This document shows positions 24,854 to 32,588 of a DNA stretch of 32,771 nucleotides, one piece after another. The notes under the pieces were generated by a model. It did not search any database and was not told the origin of the DNA. It saw nothing but the letters and a program-made list of their open reading frames with translations. The number at the start of each line of letters is the position of its first letter. Within the stretch, counting starts at the first letter, position 1. The translations under genes and the position numbers were made by a program. Source of the DNA: a gamma proteobacterium symbiont of Taylorina sp. (GTDB lineage: Bacteria; Pseudomonadota; Gammaproteobacteria; GRL18); contig JAHXIV010000017.1 of assembly GCA_025655455.1 (NCBI GenBank), positions 1,685 through 34,455 of the forward strand, given 5' to 3'.

Positions 24854-25231
24854 GGTCAATACTATCCGGTCATAATATTTGAGGTATTTAATGTCAACAG
24901 GCAACTGAAAAACAAGATACTATTACTAAATTAGGAGTAAGGGTATTAGTTTTTGCTTCTTAGCTAGTTCTAAGCGTCTAATTTAAGTAAAATATAGGAA
25001 GACATTGGCGAAAAAAACTTGTCGGATTATAAGATATTACACCCATAGAATCAAGGTATTTTAGAATATAAGCAATTAGGTATTTAATAAAATTCATTTT
25101 TTATAAATAACTTATCTTATTATTATTTATTAGATATCATCTAACCAGTACTCAACTAACATATGTTTCGCTTAGAAATAAAAATTAAGTTAAGATAGCG
25201 CCTCCCATAAACAACAAGAAATAGATATTTC
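24854..25231. other. 378-bp divergent gap between sulP and rnd
   Basis: No gene is visible. It is AT-rich and contains the sulP promoter described separately. A 15-bp dyad TTAGAT-ATC-ATCTAA (25130-25144) and a CTTAG/CTAAG pair (24959-24974) are possible regulatory sites. A clear promoter for rnd was not found; a weak TAAGAT-like -10 occurs near 25191. Confidence 0.5.
25026..25054 (-). promoter_or_regulatory. sigma-70-type promoter for sulP
   Basis: On the minus strand TTGATT (25049-25054) and a consensus TATAAT (25026-25031) are separated by exactly 17 bases, about 170 bp upstream of the sulP start. Confidence 0.7.
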
Positions 25232-26374
25232 ATGCAAGTTAGTTTTGTTGATAACAAAGAGCAATTAAATCAAATCTGCCATGACTTTTCACATAGTGAA
25301 TTTTTAGCCGTGGATACCGAATTTTTTCGTCAGACAACCTATTATTCTATTCTGGCTTTGATACAAATTTGCGATGGTAAAAATATAGCCATCATTGATC
25401 CTGTCGCCATTAATGATTTAACACCATTAATGGAACTCTTATACAACCCTGATATCACCAAAGTATTACATTCTGCACGTCAGGATATGGAAATATTTTA
25501 CCACCTGAACAATTCATTACCTGAACCATTATTTGATACCCAGGTTGCAGCTGCTTTATTAGGATTTGGTGAACAAATTGGTTATGCTGCTCTGGTGAAG
25601 CAGTTATTAAATGTTGAACTGGATAAATCACAAACAAGAACCGACTGGCTTAAGCGTCCCCTAAGCCAAAAACAAATCACCTATGCTGCAGATGATGTGA
25701 GGTATCTTGCAAAACTCTACCCTGTGCAGAAAGATAAACTTCTGCAGTTAGGGCGTCTATCCTGGTTAGAAAATGATTTCAATTTCTTGTCTGACAATTC
25801 AACCTATGCACCTTCACCCGAAACTATCTGGCGTAAGACAAAAGGCGTTAATCGTTTAAAAAAACAAAAACTGGCTATTTTAAAACGTCTGGCGGCATGG
25901 CGTGAAGAGCTGGCAATCGCTCAAAATCGTCCCAGACGTCGAGTCATGAGCGATGACTGCCTAATTGGATTAGCCAGCAATCCACCTGCAAATTCATTTG
26001 AACTTATTGAAACACCCGGTCTGAACCGGGAGTTTTTACAATATCACTCAAAAGCAATTCTGTCATTAATTGAACAGGGTTTACAAACCTCAGATAAGGA
26101 CTGCCCGACATTACCCCCCATCATAAAATTATCACAACATGAAGAAGCACTGGCTGATAGTTTAATGGCCATTGTTCATCTGGCGGCTAATGATAACCAG
26201 ATCAGCCCACAATGCCTATGCAGTCGAAAAGAAGTCAATGCATTAATAAAGGGGCAGCAGGATCTCAACATTTTATCCGGTTGGCGCAATGAATTAGCCG
26301 GCAAGACCCTGGTAAAATTCTTATCCGGCCAAAGTCATTTAGGCTGTACATCCGGACACCTTGAAATTAAATGA
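25232..26374 (+). CDS. rnd: ribonuclease D
   Basis: 3'-5' exoribonuclease in tRNA 3' maturation. The DEDDy residues are in place: Asp28 and Glu30 (AVDTEF), Asp85 (HSARQD), Tyr151 and Asp155 (YAADD). An HRDC-type helical domain follows (about 210-290; LAAWREELAIAQNRPRRRVMSD). At 380 aa it is complete. The ATG lies 12 bp after AACAAGAAA with little Shine-Dalgarno. Its stop overlaps the start of the DUF3549 gene by 4 bp (ATGA), indicating one operon with DUF3549 and srkA. Confidence 0.97.
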   Translation: MQVSFVDNKEQLNQICHDFSHSEFLAVDTEFFRQTTYYSILALIQICDGKNIAIIDPVAINDLTPLMELLYNPDITKVLHSARQDMEIFYHLNNSLPEPLFDTQVAAALLGFGEQIGYAALVKQLLNVELDKSQTRTDWLKRPLSQKQITYAADDVRYLAKLYPVQKDKLLQLGRLSWLENDFNFLSDNSTYAPSPETIWRKTKGVNRLKKQKLAILKRLAAWREELAIAQNRPRRRVMSDDCLIGLASNPPANSFELIETPGLNREFLQYHSKAILSLIEQGLQTSDKDCPTLPPIIKLSQHEEALADSLMAIVHLAANDNQISPQCLCSRKEVNALIKGQQDLNILSGWRNELAGKTLVKFLSGQSHLGCTSGHLEIK

Positions 26375-27510
26375 AGGATCTCAATAATATTGCCCAATTT
26401 TTTTCTGAAATTAACAGCCATCTTCAATGTTATGAAATGGGGCGACTGATTCGTCCCATAGAAAAAAAACAATGGCTTGATTTTGAAGAAAACATTACCC
26501 CCTGGCCAAGCCCGTTTTTACAACACGCCTGGATTGGACTGACCTTCTTTGAGAAGGAAATGACAGAACATAAGAATCCCACTGTCTGGTTTCTAAAATT
26601 GCCATTAGATGAACAATCCAGGTTGAATTTATCCGCCAGAAATGATTTCCTGCATCGTTTATTTGAGACTCTGGGGTTTTTTCTGCAGCAGCACAGGCTT
26701 GGTAAAAATAATGCTGCAAACAAATCAGCCGCCTCTTCTTTAGAAAATGCCATGAATGATAATCCCTATGGATTTCAGCCCAAACAGGAAGAAATGGCTA
26801 ACTTTCATGCCATTGTGCGTAAACATCTGGGCTTAAATGCATCTTCCTATTATCAACAAACCCAAATTTATTTAGCCAATATAGGTCAATCTGAGCAAAG
26901 AGAACAATGGGAACAACTGTGCATTCAGGGTTTTGCTGACATCAGCGCTCGTCTGGACGAAAAGTATCAGGGTAAAAATAACCAGCAGCTATTAATAGAC
27001 TCAATTGAACAACTTCCTATACCAGCATTTCGAATTCTAAGCCTGTGTCTGGAAAATCATCCTGTCTCAAAAAAAATGATTCAAACAATATCTTCTCGGG
27101 TTGAAAAGGAAATAAGGCGCAACATTAATAATGACCCATCATTGGCCTCTATTTGTATTGCCTCAATAAGAGCAACGGCACAAAGCTGTGATAAAGAATT
27201 ACAAACACAACTTTTAATGAGAATTTTAAATTCTTCAGTTAAGACTGATATAGAAATACTGGCTTCAATTTCAGCTCGCTGCTGGCAACAACTCACTGAT
27301 AAAAAATTATTATCTCTCTATTTAGAAACTCTGGCTATCACTAATGAAGAACAACATCATGGTGCTTTTAACGCTATCCTTTCTGATCTCATGTTTATAC
27401 CTGGTGCGCGTGATAATATATTACAGGCTTTTCGCTCTGCAAAACGTTCCAAACTGTTAGAGCAGGCCATTGCTGATTTTTTTAAACGTTTTTATAGAAA
27501 AGATGGATAA
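26371..27510 (+). CDS. DUF3549 family protein
   Basis: A 379-aa, probably cytoplasmic, mostly helical protein. It resembles the DUF3549 family: CYEMGRLIRPIEKKQWLDFE near the N-terminus, the WPSPFLQHAWIGLTFF segment, and VWFLKLPLDEQSRLNLSARNDFL. The C-terminal 200 residues look like alpha-repeat sequence. No function has been established to my knowledge. It starts in the ATGA overlap with rnd and ends one base before srkA, so expression is tightly coupled to both. Confidence 0.8.
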   Translation: MKDLNNIAQFFSEINSHLQCYEMGRLIRPIEKKQWLDFEENITPWPSPFLQHAWIGLTFFEKEMTEHKNPTVWFLKLPLDEQSRLNLSARNDFLHRLFETLGFFLQQHRLGKNNAANKSAASSLENAMNDNPYGFQPKQEEMANFHAIVRKHLGLNASSYYQQTQIYLANIGQSEQREQWEQLCIQGFADISARLDEKYQGKNNQQLLIDSIEQLPIPAFRILSLCLENHPVSKKMIQTISSRVEKEIRRNINNDPSLASICIASIRATAQSCDKELQTQLLMRILNSSVKTDIEILASISARCWQQLTDKKLLSLYLETLAITNEEQHHGAFNAILSDLMFIPGARDNILQAFRSAKRSKLLEQAIADFFKRFYRKDG

Positions 27511-27511
27511 T

Positions 27512-28555
27512 ATGTCTCAACATTCCCAAGACAATAATATGGATGAAGTTCAGGACTATTCAAAACTTGATCCTGATACCATCATCAATGCTGTAGAAAG
27601 CATGGGTTATCTATCCGATGCCAGAATACTGGCACTGAATAGTTATGAAAACAGGGTTTATCAGGTTGGGATTGAAGAATCACAACCTGTCATTGCCAAA
27701 TTTTATCGTCCCGGACGCTGGAGCAACCAGCAGATAGTGGAAGAGCACGATTTTTCAAATGAATTACATAATTTAGAAATCCCTGCAGTCCCGCCTGTCT
27801 ATTTAGAGTTAAAAAATGACTTGACATCCACTCCAAAAAAGAAAGTCAGTCTTTTTAATTATGCCGGTTATCGTTTCTCTCTCTACGAACGCCGCGGAGG
27901 ACGTGCTCCGGAACTCACTGATCCCGAGCACCTGTACTGGTTGGGTAAATTTCTGGGACGCATCCATTCTGTCGGTAAGACCAGAGAATTTCAACACCGA
28001 CCCACATTATCCATTGAATCATTTATTATCAGACCCTTTGAGTACATTTTACAACATCAATTTATGCCCGATCTTTTTATTGATTCCTATCAGGCGATTG
28101 TTGCTGATATCCTGAAACATGTTGAAACTAACTATCAGCAATTCCCGCCAAAATTAATACGCCTGCATGGTGACTGTCATCCCGGTAATATTCTCTGGAC
28201 AGATAAGGGACCTCATTTTGTAGATTTTGATGATAGTCGCAATGGACCGGCAATTCAGGATTTATGGATGTTGCTTTCAGGAGAAAGAGATGAACAGCAA
28301 AGACAATTACTGGAAATCTTAGAGGGTTATGAGGAGTTTTGTGACTTTAATACAACAGAATTGAACCTTATCGAATCATTAAGAAGTATGAGAATAATAC
28401 ATTATGCCGGCTGGTTAGCAAAACGCTGGAGTGATCCCGCCTTTCCTAAAGCCTTTCCCTGGTTCAACACCGAGTCTTTCTGGGGAGAACATATTTTACA
28501 GCTCAAAGAACAATTAGCCCTGTTGCAGGAACCTCCTTTACAAATTTATCCTTAA
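27512..28555 (+). CDS. srkA: stress response kinase A (YihE/SrkA family)
   Basis: Ser/Thr protein kinase of the choline-kinase-like fold, linked to survival of envelope and oxidative stress in E. coli. Visible are the lysine region VIAKFYRPGRWSNQQIVEEHDF, the catalytic LHGDCHPGNILW (HGDxHxxN) and the metal-binding FVDFDDSRNGPAIQDLWML. The ATG at 27512, one base after the DUF3549 stop and preceded by GATGGA, gives 347 aa; an alternative ATG at 27503 or TTG at 27470 overlaps the upstream gene. It ends 8 bp before a MITE-like inverted repeat. Confidence 0.95.
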   Translation: MSQHSQDNNMDEVQDYSKLDPDTIINAVESMGYLSDARILALNSYENRVYQVGIEESQPVIAKFYRPGRWSNQQIVEEHDFSNELHNLEIPAVPPVYLELKNDLTSTPKKKVSLFNYAGYRFSLYERRGGRAPELTDPEHLYWLGKFLGRIHSVGKTREFQHRPTLSIESFIIRPFEYILQHQFMPDLFIDSYQAIVADILKHVETNYQQFPPKLIRLHGDCHPGNILWTDKGPHFVDFDDSRNGPAIQDLWMLLSGERDEQQRQLLEILEGYEEFCDFNTTELNLIESLRSMRIIHYAGWLAKRWSDPAFPKAFPWFNTESFWGEHILQLKEQLALLQEPPLQIYP

Positions 28556-28562
28556 CACCAGA

Positions 28563-28673
28563 CTAGTACCTGAACACATTAGTTTTGACTGGTTCAATTG
28601 TAGTAAAAAAACAGGCTTAATCGATGATTCATGTATTTTCAACTGAATCTGAATTAATGTGTTCAGGTACTAG
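28563..28673. mobile_element. MITE-like element with 19-bp perfect terminal inverted repeats
   Basis: CTAGTACCTGAACACATTA (28563-28581) is exactly repeated in inverse at 28655-28673, with 73 bp of non-coding DNA between. The outermost CTAG may be a 4-bp target duplication, of the YTAR type used by some IS5-group elements, or the AGA just outside each end may be a 3-bp one. It has no open reading frame, so it would depend on a transposase elsewhere. The right arm overlaps the 3' end of the DUF3301 gene and supplies its TAG stop. Confidence 0.85.
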
Positions 28674-29005
28674 AGAGCATTTTCATCTTCTTCAGCTGTT
28701 GGAATTTTAAATGCCTCCATATCAATAGCTTCAAATTTCTTCCCGCTAATTTTGATAAAGCCCTTATAACGGCTATCACCGTCACTGCTAAATTCAAATT
28801 CATAAGTACGACAAATCTGCATATAACCATGCGAATGTCGACATAATCTTAATTTGATAACGTCCAGTGTATCATCCAGAAACTGTAATTTCAGACGGTA
28901 ACAGGATGATTTTGCTGCCTTATAGGCAACTTCATAAGCACTGACTGAATTTAACCAATACCAAACGATACCGATAATAAGAAAAAAAACAATATAATTA
29001 AGCAT
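28670..29005 (-). CDS. DUF3301 family protein
   Basis: A 111-aa protein with one N-terminal transmembrane or signal-anchor segment (about 3-18) followed by a soluble domain. The QFLDDTLDVIKLRLCRHSHGYMQICRTYEFEFSSDGDSRYKGFIKISG stretch (about 41-88) resembles DUF3301 as I recall it: FLDDTV, then a Y-x-FEFS-x-G-x-x-R-x-x-G line. Function is unknown. The TAG stop (28670-28672) lies in the outer end of a MITE-like repeat, so the last residues may have been changed by its insertion. It is divergent from the OmpA-domain gene. Confidence 0.85.
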   Translation of the reverse strand: MLNYIVFFLIIGIVWYWLNSVSAYEVAYKAAKSSCYRLKLQFLDDTLDVIKLRLCRHSHGYMQICRTYEFEFSSDGDSRYKGFIKISGKKFEAIDMEAFKIPTAEEDENAL

Positions 29006-29054
29006 AATTTATTATAGTTTGTTGTTTAAAATACACAAAAAGATGAAAATCTAC

Positions 29055-29083
29055 TTGCATCAAGTATTAACACAAGTTATCAT
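29055..29083 (+). promoter_or_regulatory. sigma-70-type promoter for the OmpA-domain gene
   Basis: TTGCAT (29055-29060) and TATCAT (29078-29083) with 17-base spacing, about 100 bp upstream of the start and correctly oriented. Confidence 0.55.
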
Positions 29084-29181
29084 GTGTTTAGTGTAGCATT
29101 TTATAATCGAACTTTATAAGTCAATTTTACATAAAACTTAATAATAAAGTACAAATACAAAGAAGAGAAAAGAGAATTATT

Positions 29182-29796
29182 ATGGCGATAAAAAAACTAC
29201 TTACTGTGTCTGCTATTGGCTTGGCCATGGGAATTGTATCTGCAACAGCAATTGCTGGTGACGGCTTTGTAAAAGAATATGTAACAAACTCTGCTGGTGA
29301 AGTTTGGAAAAATAGTTATGGTGAATGCTGGCGTGATCGTTTTGCATCTACTGATGTGAAACTTGAAGAATGTGGTTATGAGAAACCTATGGAAGCTCCT
29401 GCTCCTGTTGTTGTTGCGACTACAGCACCATGTCCGGATATCATTGTACTAAAAAATCTACATTTTGATTTTGATAGTACTGCTGTTCACGAAGCGGATA
29501 AAGAACAGCTTTCTGCTGCCAGAGACTTCATCAGAGCCAATGTACCTGCAGGCTGTCACAAAACTGAAACAGTTGATGTTGTTGGACATACTGACAGCGT
29601 TGGAGCTGAAGCTTATAATGATACACTTTCACTAGAACGTGCCGAAGCAGTTATATCTTACCTACGTTCTATCGGTGTAGAAGTTCCTCTGAATGCAGTA
29701 GGAAAAGGCGAACTTGAGCCAACAGCTGACAATTCAACTAAAGAAGGTCGTGCTCAAAACCGTCGTGTTGTTATTGATATCAATACTTCAAACTAA
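29182..29796 (+). CDS. OmpA-domain outer-membrane/peptidoglycan-binding protein
   Basis: A 204-aa exported protein. A signal peptide (about 1-25, ending AIA-GD) leads to a short N-terminal region with GEVWKNSYGECWRDRF and a Pro/Ala/Val linker (about 70-82). The OmpA-like peptidoglycan-binding domain (about 92-200) shows LHFDFDSTAVHEADKEQL, VVGHTDSVGAEAYNDTLSLERAEAV and the NRRVVIDI end. There is no beta-barrel, so it is not OmpA itself but a smaller relative that tethers envelope to peptidoglycan. GAGAA precedes the ATG and a strong terminator follows. Confidence 0.92.
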   Translation: MAIKKLLTVSAIGLAMGIVSATAIAGDGFVKEYVTNSAGEVWKNSYGECWRDRFASTDVKLEECGYEKPMEAPAPVVVATTAPCPDIIVLKNLHFDFDSTAVHEADKEQLSAARDFIRANVPAGCHKTETVDVVGHTDSVGAEAYNDTLSLERAEAVISYLRSIGVEVPLNAVGKGELEPTADNSTKEGRAQNRRVVIDINTSN

Positions 29797-29854
29797 ATCT
29801 TTAATGATTGTCACTTTTATATTGAGTGATTATTATTGTTGATTTAGAAGAAAT

Positions 29855-29892
29855 AAAAAGCTGTAATAGTGAAAACTATTACAGCTTTTTTT
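29855..29892 (+). terminator. intrinsic terminator after the OmpA-domain gene
   Basis: AAAAGCTGTAATAGT (29856-29870) pairs with ACTATTACAGCTTTT (29875-29889) around a 4-base loop, followed by a T-run to 29892. Confidence 0.95.
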
Positions 29893-29939
29893 ATAGGCTC
29901 TATTTTCCCTATTAGCACCGCTCTCCCCCAATACCTATA

Positions 29940-30800
29940 ATGATATCAATTATCCCCGCTAATAACGATCTTATCAAACAAGCTCAAAATCTTGCAAAAT
30001 ATTGGGGCTTCAATTTTACTACAAATAATTCAGAAATAATTAGTGTTCCATTCTATCTACAACTGACTTCAGATCATCTCCAATTAGTTCAAACAGGTAA
30101 AAAATCACCCGCCCCCATCTATATTGACTTTACTTCTGGTTCGGTAGCTCACAGACGATTTTTTGGTGGCGGAAAAGGCCAGACAATTGCCAAAGCTGTG
30201 GGTTTAAATAAAACAGCCAATCTTACTATTTTAGATGCAACGGCGGGTATGGGCAAAGATGCTTTTGTGTTTGCCAGCCTGGGAGCTCAGGTAATCTTAA
30301 TGGAACGTTCACCTGTTGCAGCAGCATTATTAAATGATGCACTGAATCGAGCGGCTTTAGATGAACATACTGCAGAGCTTATAAAACGCATGAGCCTTAT
30401 TCATGGTGACAGCCACCAACTCTTATCAAACATAAACCTGCCCACTATCTTATCTGCAGGTGAAGATGTTTGCAAAACGACAGCGGACAAGTTTACTGGC
30501 CGACGGCTCAATAAAAGCATTATACTGGATCAGGAGCCAGATATTATTTATCTGGATCCCATGTTTCCACATAGGAATAAAGCGGCTTTAGTCAAAAAGG
30601 AAATGTTAGCCTTTCAACAATTAATTGGTGATGATGCGGATAGTGATGAATTATTAGTGATTTGTAAAAAAGCAGCAAAAAAAAGAGTCGTCGTCAAACG
30701 CCCTATTAAAGCCCCTTATCTGAACAATTGTAAACCTTCATATTCAATGCCAATGAAAAAACATCGCTTCGACGTATATGGATGTACAAGTGTCGTGTGA
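29940..30800 (+). CDS. rsmJ: 16S rRNA (guanine-1516-N2) methyltransferase
   Basis: SAM-dependent methyltransferase of 16S rRNA G1516. Diagnostic stretches: IDFTSGSVAHRRFFGGGKGQ (about 62-81), the SAM-binding LDATAGMGKDAFVFASLGA, LMERSPVAAALLNDAL, the catalytic-loop YLDPMFPHRNKAALVKKEM, and KKRVVVKRP with a final HRFDVY. At 286 aa it is longer than E. coli RsmJ (about 250), because of an insertion around 165-195 between HGDS and PDIIYLDPM. The last four residues (TSVV) come from a repeat-associated insertion described separately. No good Shine-Dalgarno is seen. Confidence 0.95.
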   Translation: MISIIPANNDLIKQAQNLAKYWGFNFTTNNSEIISVPFYLQLTSDHLQLVQTGKKSPAPIYIDFTSGSVAHRRFFGGGKGQTIAKAVGLNKTANLTILDATAGMGKDAFVFASLGAQVILMERSPVAAALLNDALNRAALDEHTAELIKRMSLIHGDSHQLLSNINLPTILSAGEDVCKTTADKFTGRRLNKSIILDQEPDIIYLDPMFPHRNKAALVKKEMLAFQQLIGDDADSDELLVICKKAAKKRVVVKRPIKAPYLNNCKPSYSMPMKKHRFDVYGCTSVV

Positions 30801-30836
30801 GGCAGGACGCCGGGAACGACCAATGTATATGGATGT
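30774..30836. repeat. 12-bp direct repeat bounding a 39-bp insertion at the rsmJ 3' end
   Basis: GTATATGGATGT occurs at 30774-30785 and again at 30825-30836. The 39 bp between carry GTCGT/ACGAC as an inverted pair and GGACGCCG, also found in the element at 22953-23038. Removing one 51-bp period joins the last common RsmJ codons directly to a TAA stop. Confidence 0.9.
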
Positions 30837-30858
30837 TAAAGAGAAAAAAGCAAAGTTC

Positions 30859-31569
30859 TTATAGCTGCGTTCTCAGACTAAGATTAAAGAGTGAAAAAAT
30901 TCCAAATGAGATGATAATACCCCCAGCCAAATATCGAACCCAGTTTTTCTGGATAAAATTCTTCAGACCGGCAGCAAAAAAACCCATAGCTAAGAGCATA
31001 GGCAGAGTACCCATACCAAAACTTAGCATTAATAAACCGCCTTCAATGGCACTACCAGTTGAAATAGACCAGAATAAAATAGAATAAACCATACCACAGG
31101 GTAACCATCCCCATAATGAACCAAGAATTAAAGCCTGAAATGGTGTTTTTACTGGAATAAAACGGCGGCTAATCGGCTCAATTTTCTGCCAGATCATACC
31201 TCCGGCCTTCTCGATTTTTCGTAAACCAACCCACCAGCCGCCAATATACAAGCCTAAAGCAATCATAAATAGTGCTGCAAAAATCTGTAAGCCAAACTGA
31301 ATATTATGTAAAACAGGCAAATTAGCTGCCAGCATACTAATTCCGCCTACCAATAATCCGGCAAAAGTATAACTAAGCAGTCGCCCGCTATTATAAGCCA
31401 GCAGATAGGGATAGAGAGCCTTTTTAGAATGTGGCAGAGTATTGTAATTACTACCCGTATCAATACCGAAGGTCAGAGCACCGACAATACCTCCACACAT
31501 CCCCACACAGTGAACGCCACCAAGTAAACCCGCTATAAATGCGGCAAAATAAGATACTTCAACGGGCAT
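30859..31569 (-). CDS. TauE/SafE-like (DsbD_2-type) membrane protein
   Basis: A 236-aa polytopic inner-membrane protein. The N-terminal LLGGVHCVGMCGGIVGAL (about 15-32) carries two Cys spaced as in the cytochrome-biogenesis/DsbD_2 branch, and a second GSLWGWLPCGMVYSIL repeat follows near 155. Proteins of this group are annotated as sulfite exporter TauE/SafE family and are often found near cbb3-oxidase assembly genes; metal or reductant transfer is as likely as sulfite export. No such neighbours are in this window. It converges with rsmJ. Confidence 0.88.
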   Translation of the reverse strand: MPVEVSYFAAFIAGLLGGVHCVGMCGGIVGALTFGIDTGSNYNTLPHSKKALYPYLLAYNSGRLLSYTFAGLLVGGISMLAANLPVLHNIQFGLQIFAALFMIALGLYIGGWWVGLRKIEKAGGMIWQKIEPISRRFIPVKTPFQALILGSLWGWLPCGMVYSILFWSISTGSAIEGGLLMLSFGMGTLPMLLAMGFFAAGLKNFIQKNWVRYLAGGIIISFGIFSLFNLSLRTQL

Positions 31570-31622
31570 ATTATAAGTCTGCTTTTAATATTGGTTAAGG
31601 GATTTGGCATTGATTAAAGTGC

Positions 31623-32399
31623 CTATAGCTTTCTGTTATAATCCATAATCAGAGGTGCATGATCAGAGAAACGTTGTTCTTTGTATATCGACGTTGATTT
31701 TAACTGGTCGGCAAGAGCAGGAGATATGACCTGATAATCTATACGCCAACCGGTATTATTCATCCATGCCTGTCCCCGATTTGACCACCAGGTGTACTGC
31801 TCTGCCTCCTGATTCAATACACGAAAGGCATCGACCATTCCAATTTCTTCACCAAAAAGTTGATCCAGCCAGGCACGCTCTTCCGGCAGACAACCAGATC
31901 TTTTTTTATTAGCATTAAAATTTTTAATATCGATTCGCTTATGTACAATATTCCAATCCCCGCAAATAATATATTCACGAGAACTCTGTACCATTTCTTT
32001 TAATAAGGGACTGATTTTATCTAAAAATTCCATCTTCAATAATTGCCGCTCATCTTTTGAGGAACCTGATGGAAGATATAAAGAGGCAACACTTAAATCA
32101 CCAAAATCAGCCTGCAGGTAACGCCCTTCAGTATCAGCAACATCCCATCCCAAGCCGGTGATAATATTATCCGGTTCTTTTTTGGAGTAAATAGCAGTAC
32201 CGCTATAACCTTTTTTTTCTGCATCAAAGAAATAACGATAATATCCCGGAGGAGAAAAAACTGCAGCATCTAATTGTTCTATTTGCGCCTTGGTTTCCTG
32301 GATACAAACAACATCCGGTGATTCTGTCTGCATCCACTCAAAAAAGCCTTTTTTAGCAGCGGCACGAATTCCATTTAAATTAGCGGAAATAACTTTCAT
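31623..32399 (-). CDS. xthA: exonuclease III-family protein (XthA/Crc-like)
   Basis: AP endonuclease/3'-5' exonuclease family of about 258 aa. Catalytic residues are in place: Asn7 (SANLNG), Glu35 (IQETK), Asp and Asn in GDWN (about 148-150), and the terminal SDHAPL Asp-His. It also resembles Pseudomonas Crc closely in GRYLQADF, LPSG, DIKN and the RFSxHAPLI-DY end, and like crc lies next to pyrE. Crc has lost key catalytic positions and this protein has not, so DNA repair is the safer call. I start at the ATG at 32397-32399; an upstream ATG at 32436-32438 adds 13 atypical residues and overlaps a TATAAT-like sequence. Confidence 0.92.
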   Translation of the reverse strand: MKVISANLNGIRAAAKKGFFEWMQTESPDVVCIQETKAQIEQLDAAVFSPPGYYRYFFDAEKKGYSGTAIYSKKEPDNIITGLGWDVADTEGRYLQADFGDLSVASLYLPSGSSKDERQLLKMEFLDKISPLLKEMVQSSREYIICGDWNIVHKRIDIKNFNANKKRSGCLPEERAWLDQLFGEEIGMVDAFRVLNQEAEQYTWWSNRGQAWMNNTGWRIDYQVISPALADQLKSTSIYKEQRFSDHAPLIMDYNRKL

Positions 32400-32549
32400 T
32401 AAGGGGCTTAACTCCGGATAGTCAAAACAGTAGGTCATTATAAACTAATTTAGGGATCCTTAAAAATTTATTTTTTTAGTTACATAGAAATCTTGATTTC
32501 GTTAAGTAACTTACCCTTTAGGGCGATCCCCTTATCCTGGTAGATAGGG

Positions 32550-32555
32550 TATAAT
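32550..32555 (+). promoter_or_regulatory. possible -10 element for pyrE
   Basis: TATAAT lies 34 bp upstream of the pyrE start, but there is no convincing -35 at 16-18 bases. A 6-bp inverted pair TACCCT (32512-32517)/AGGGTA (32546-32551) overlaps it and may be an operator. Confidence 0.35.
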
Positions 32556-32588
32556 TCAAATTCTTCAAATTAACTTTTGGAAATAATT

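Noticed and set aside
28563..28673. Ordinary terminator for srkA
   Set aside because: The arms are 73 bp apart with no U-run; perfect 19-bp ends and flanking duplications fit a transposable element better.
30782..31087. Plus-strand ORF of 101 aa after rsmJ
   Set aside because: Antisense to the TauE/SafE-like gene and beginning in the repeat insertion; Lys/Pro-rich shadow.
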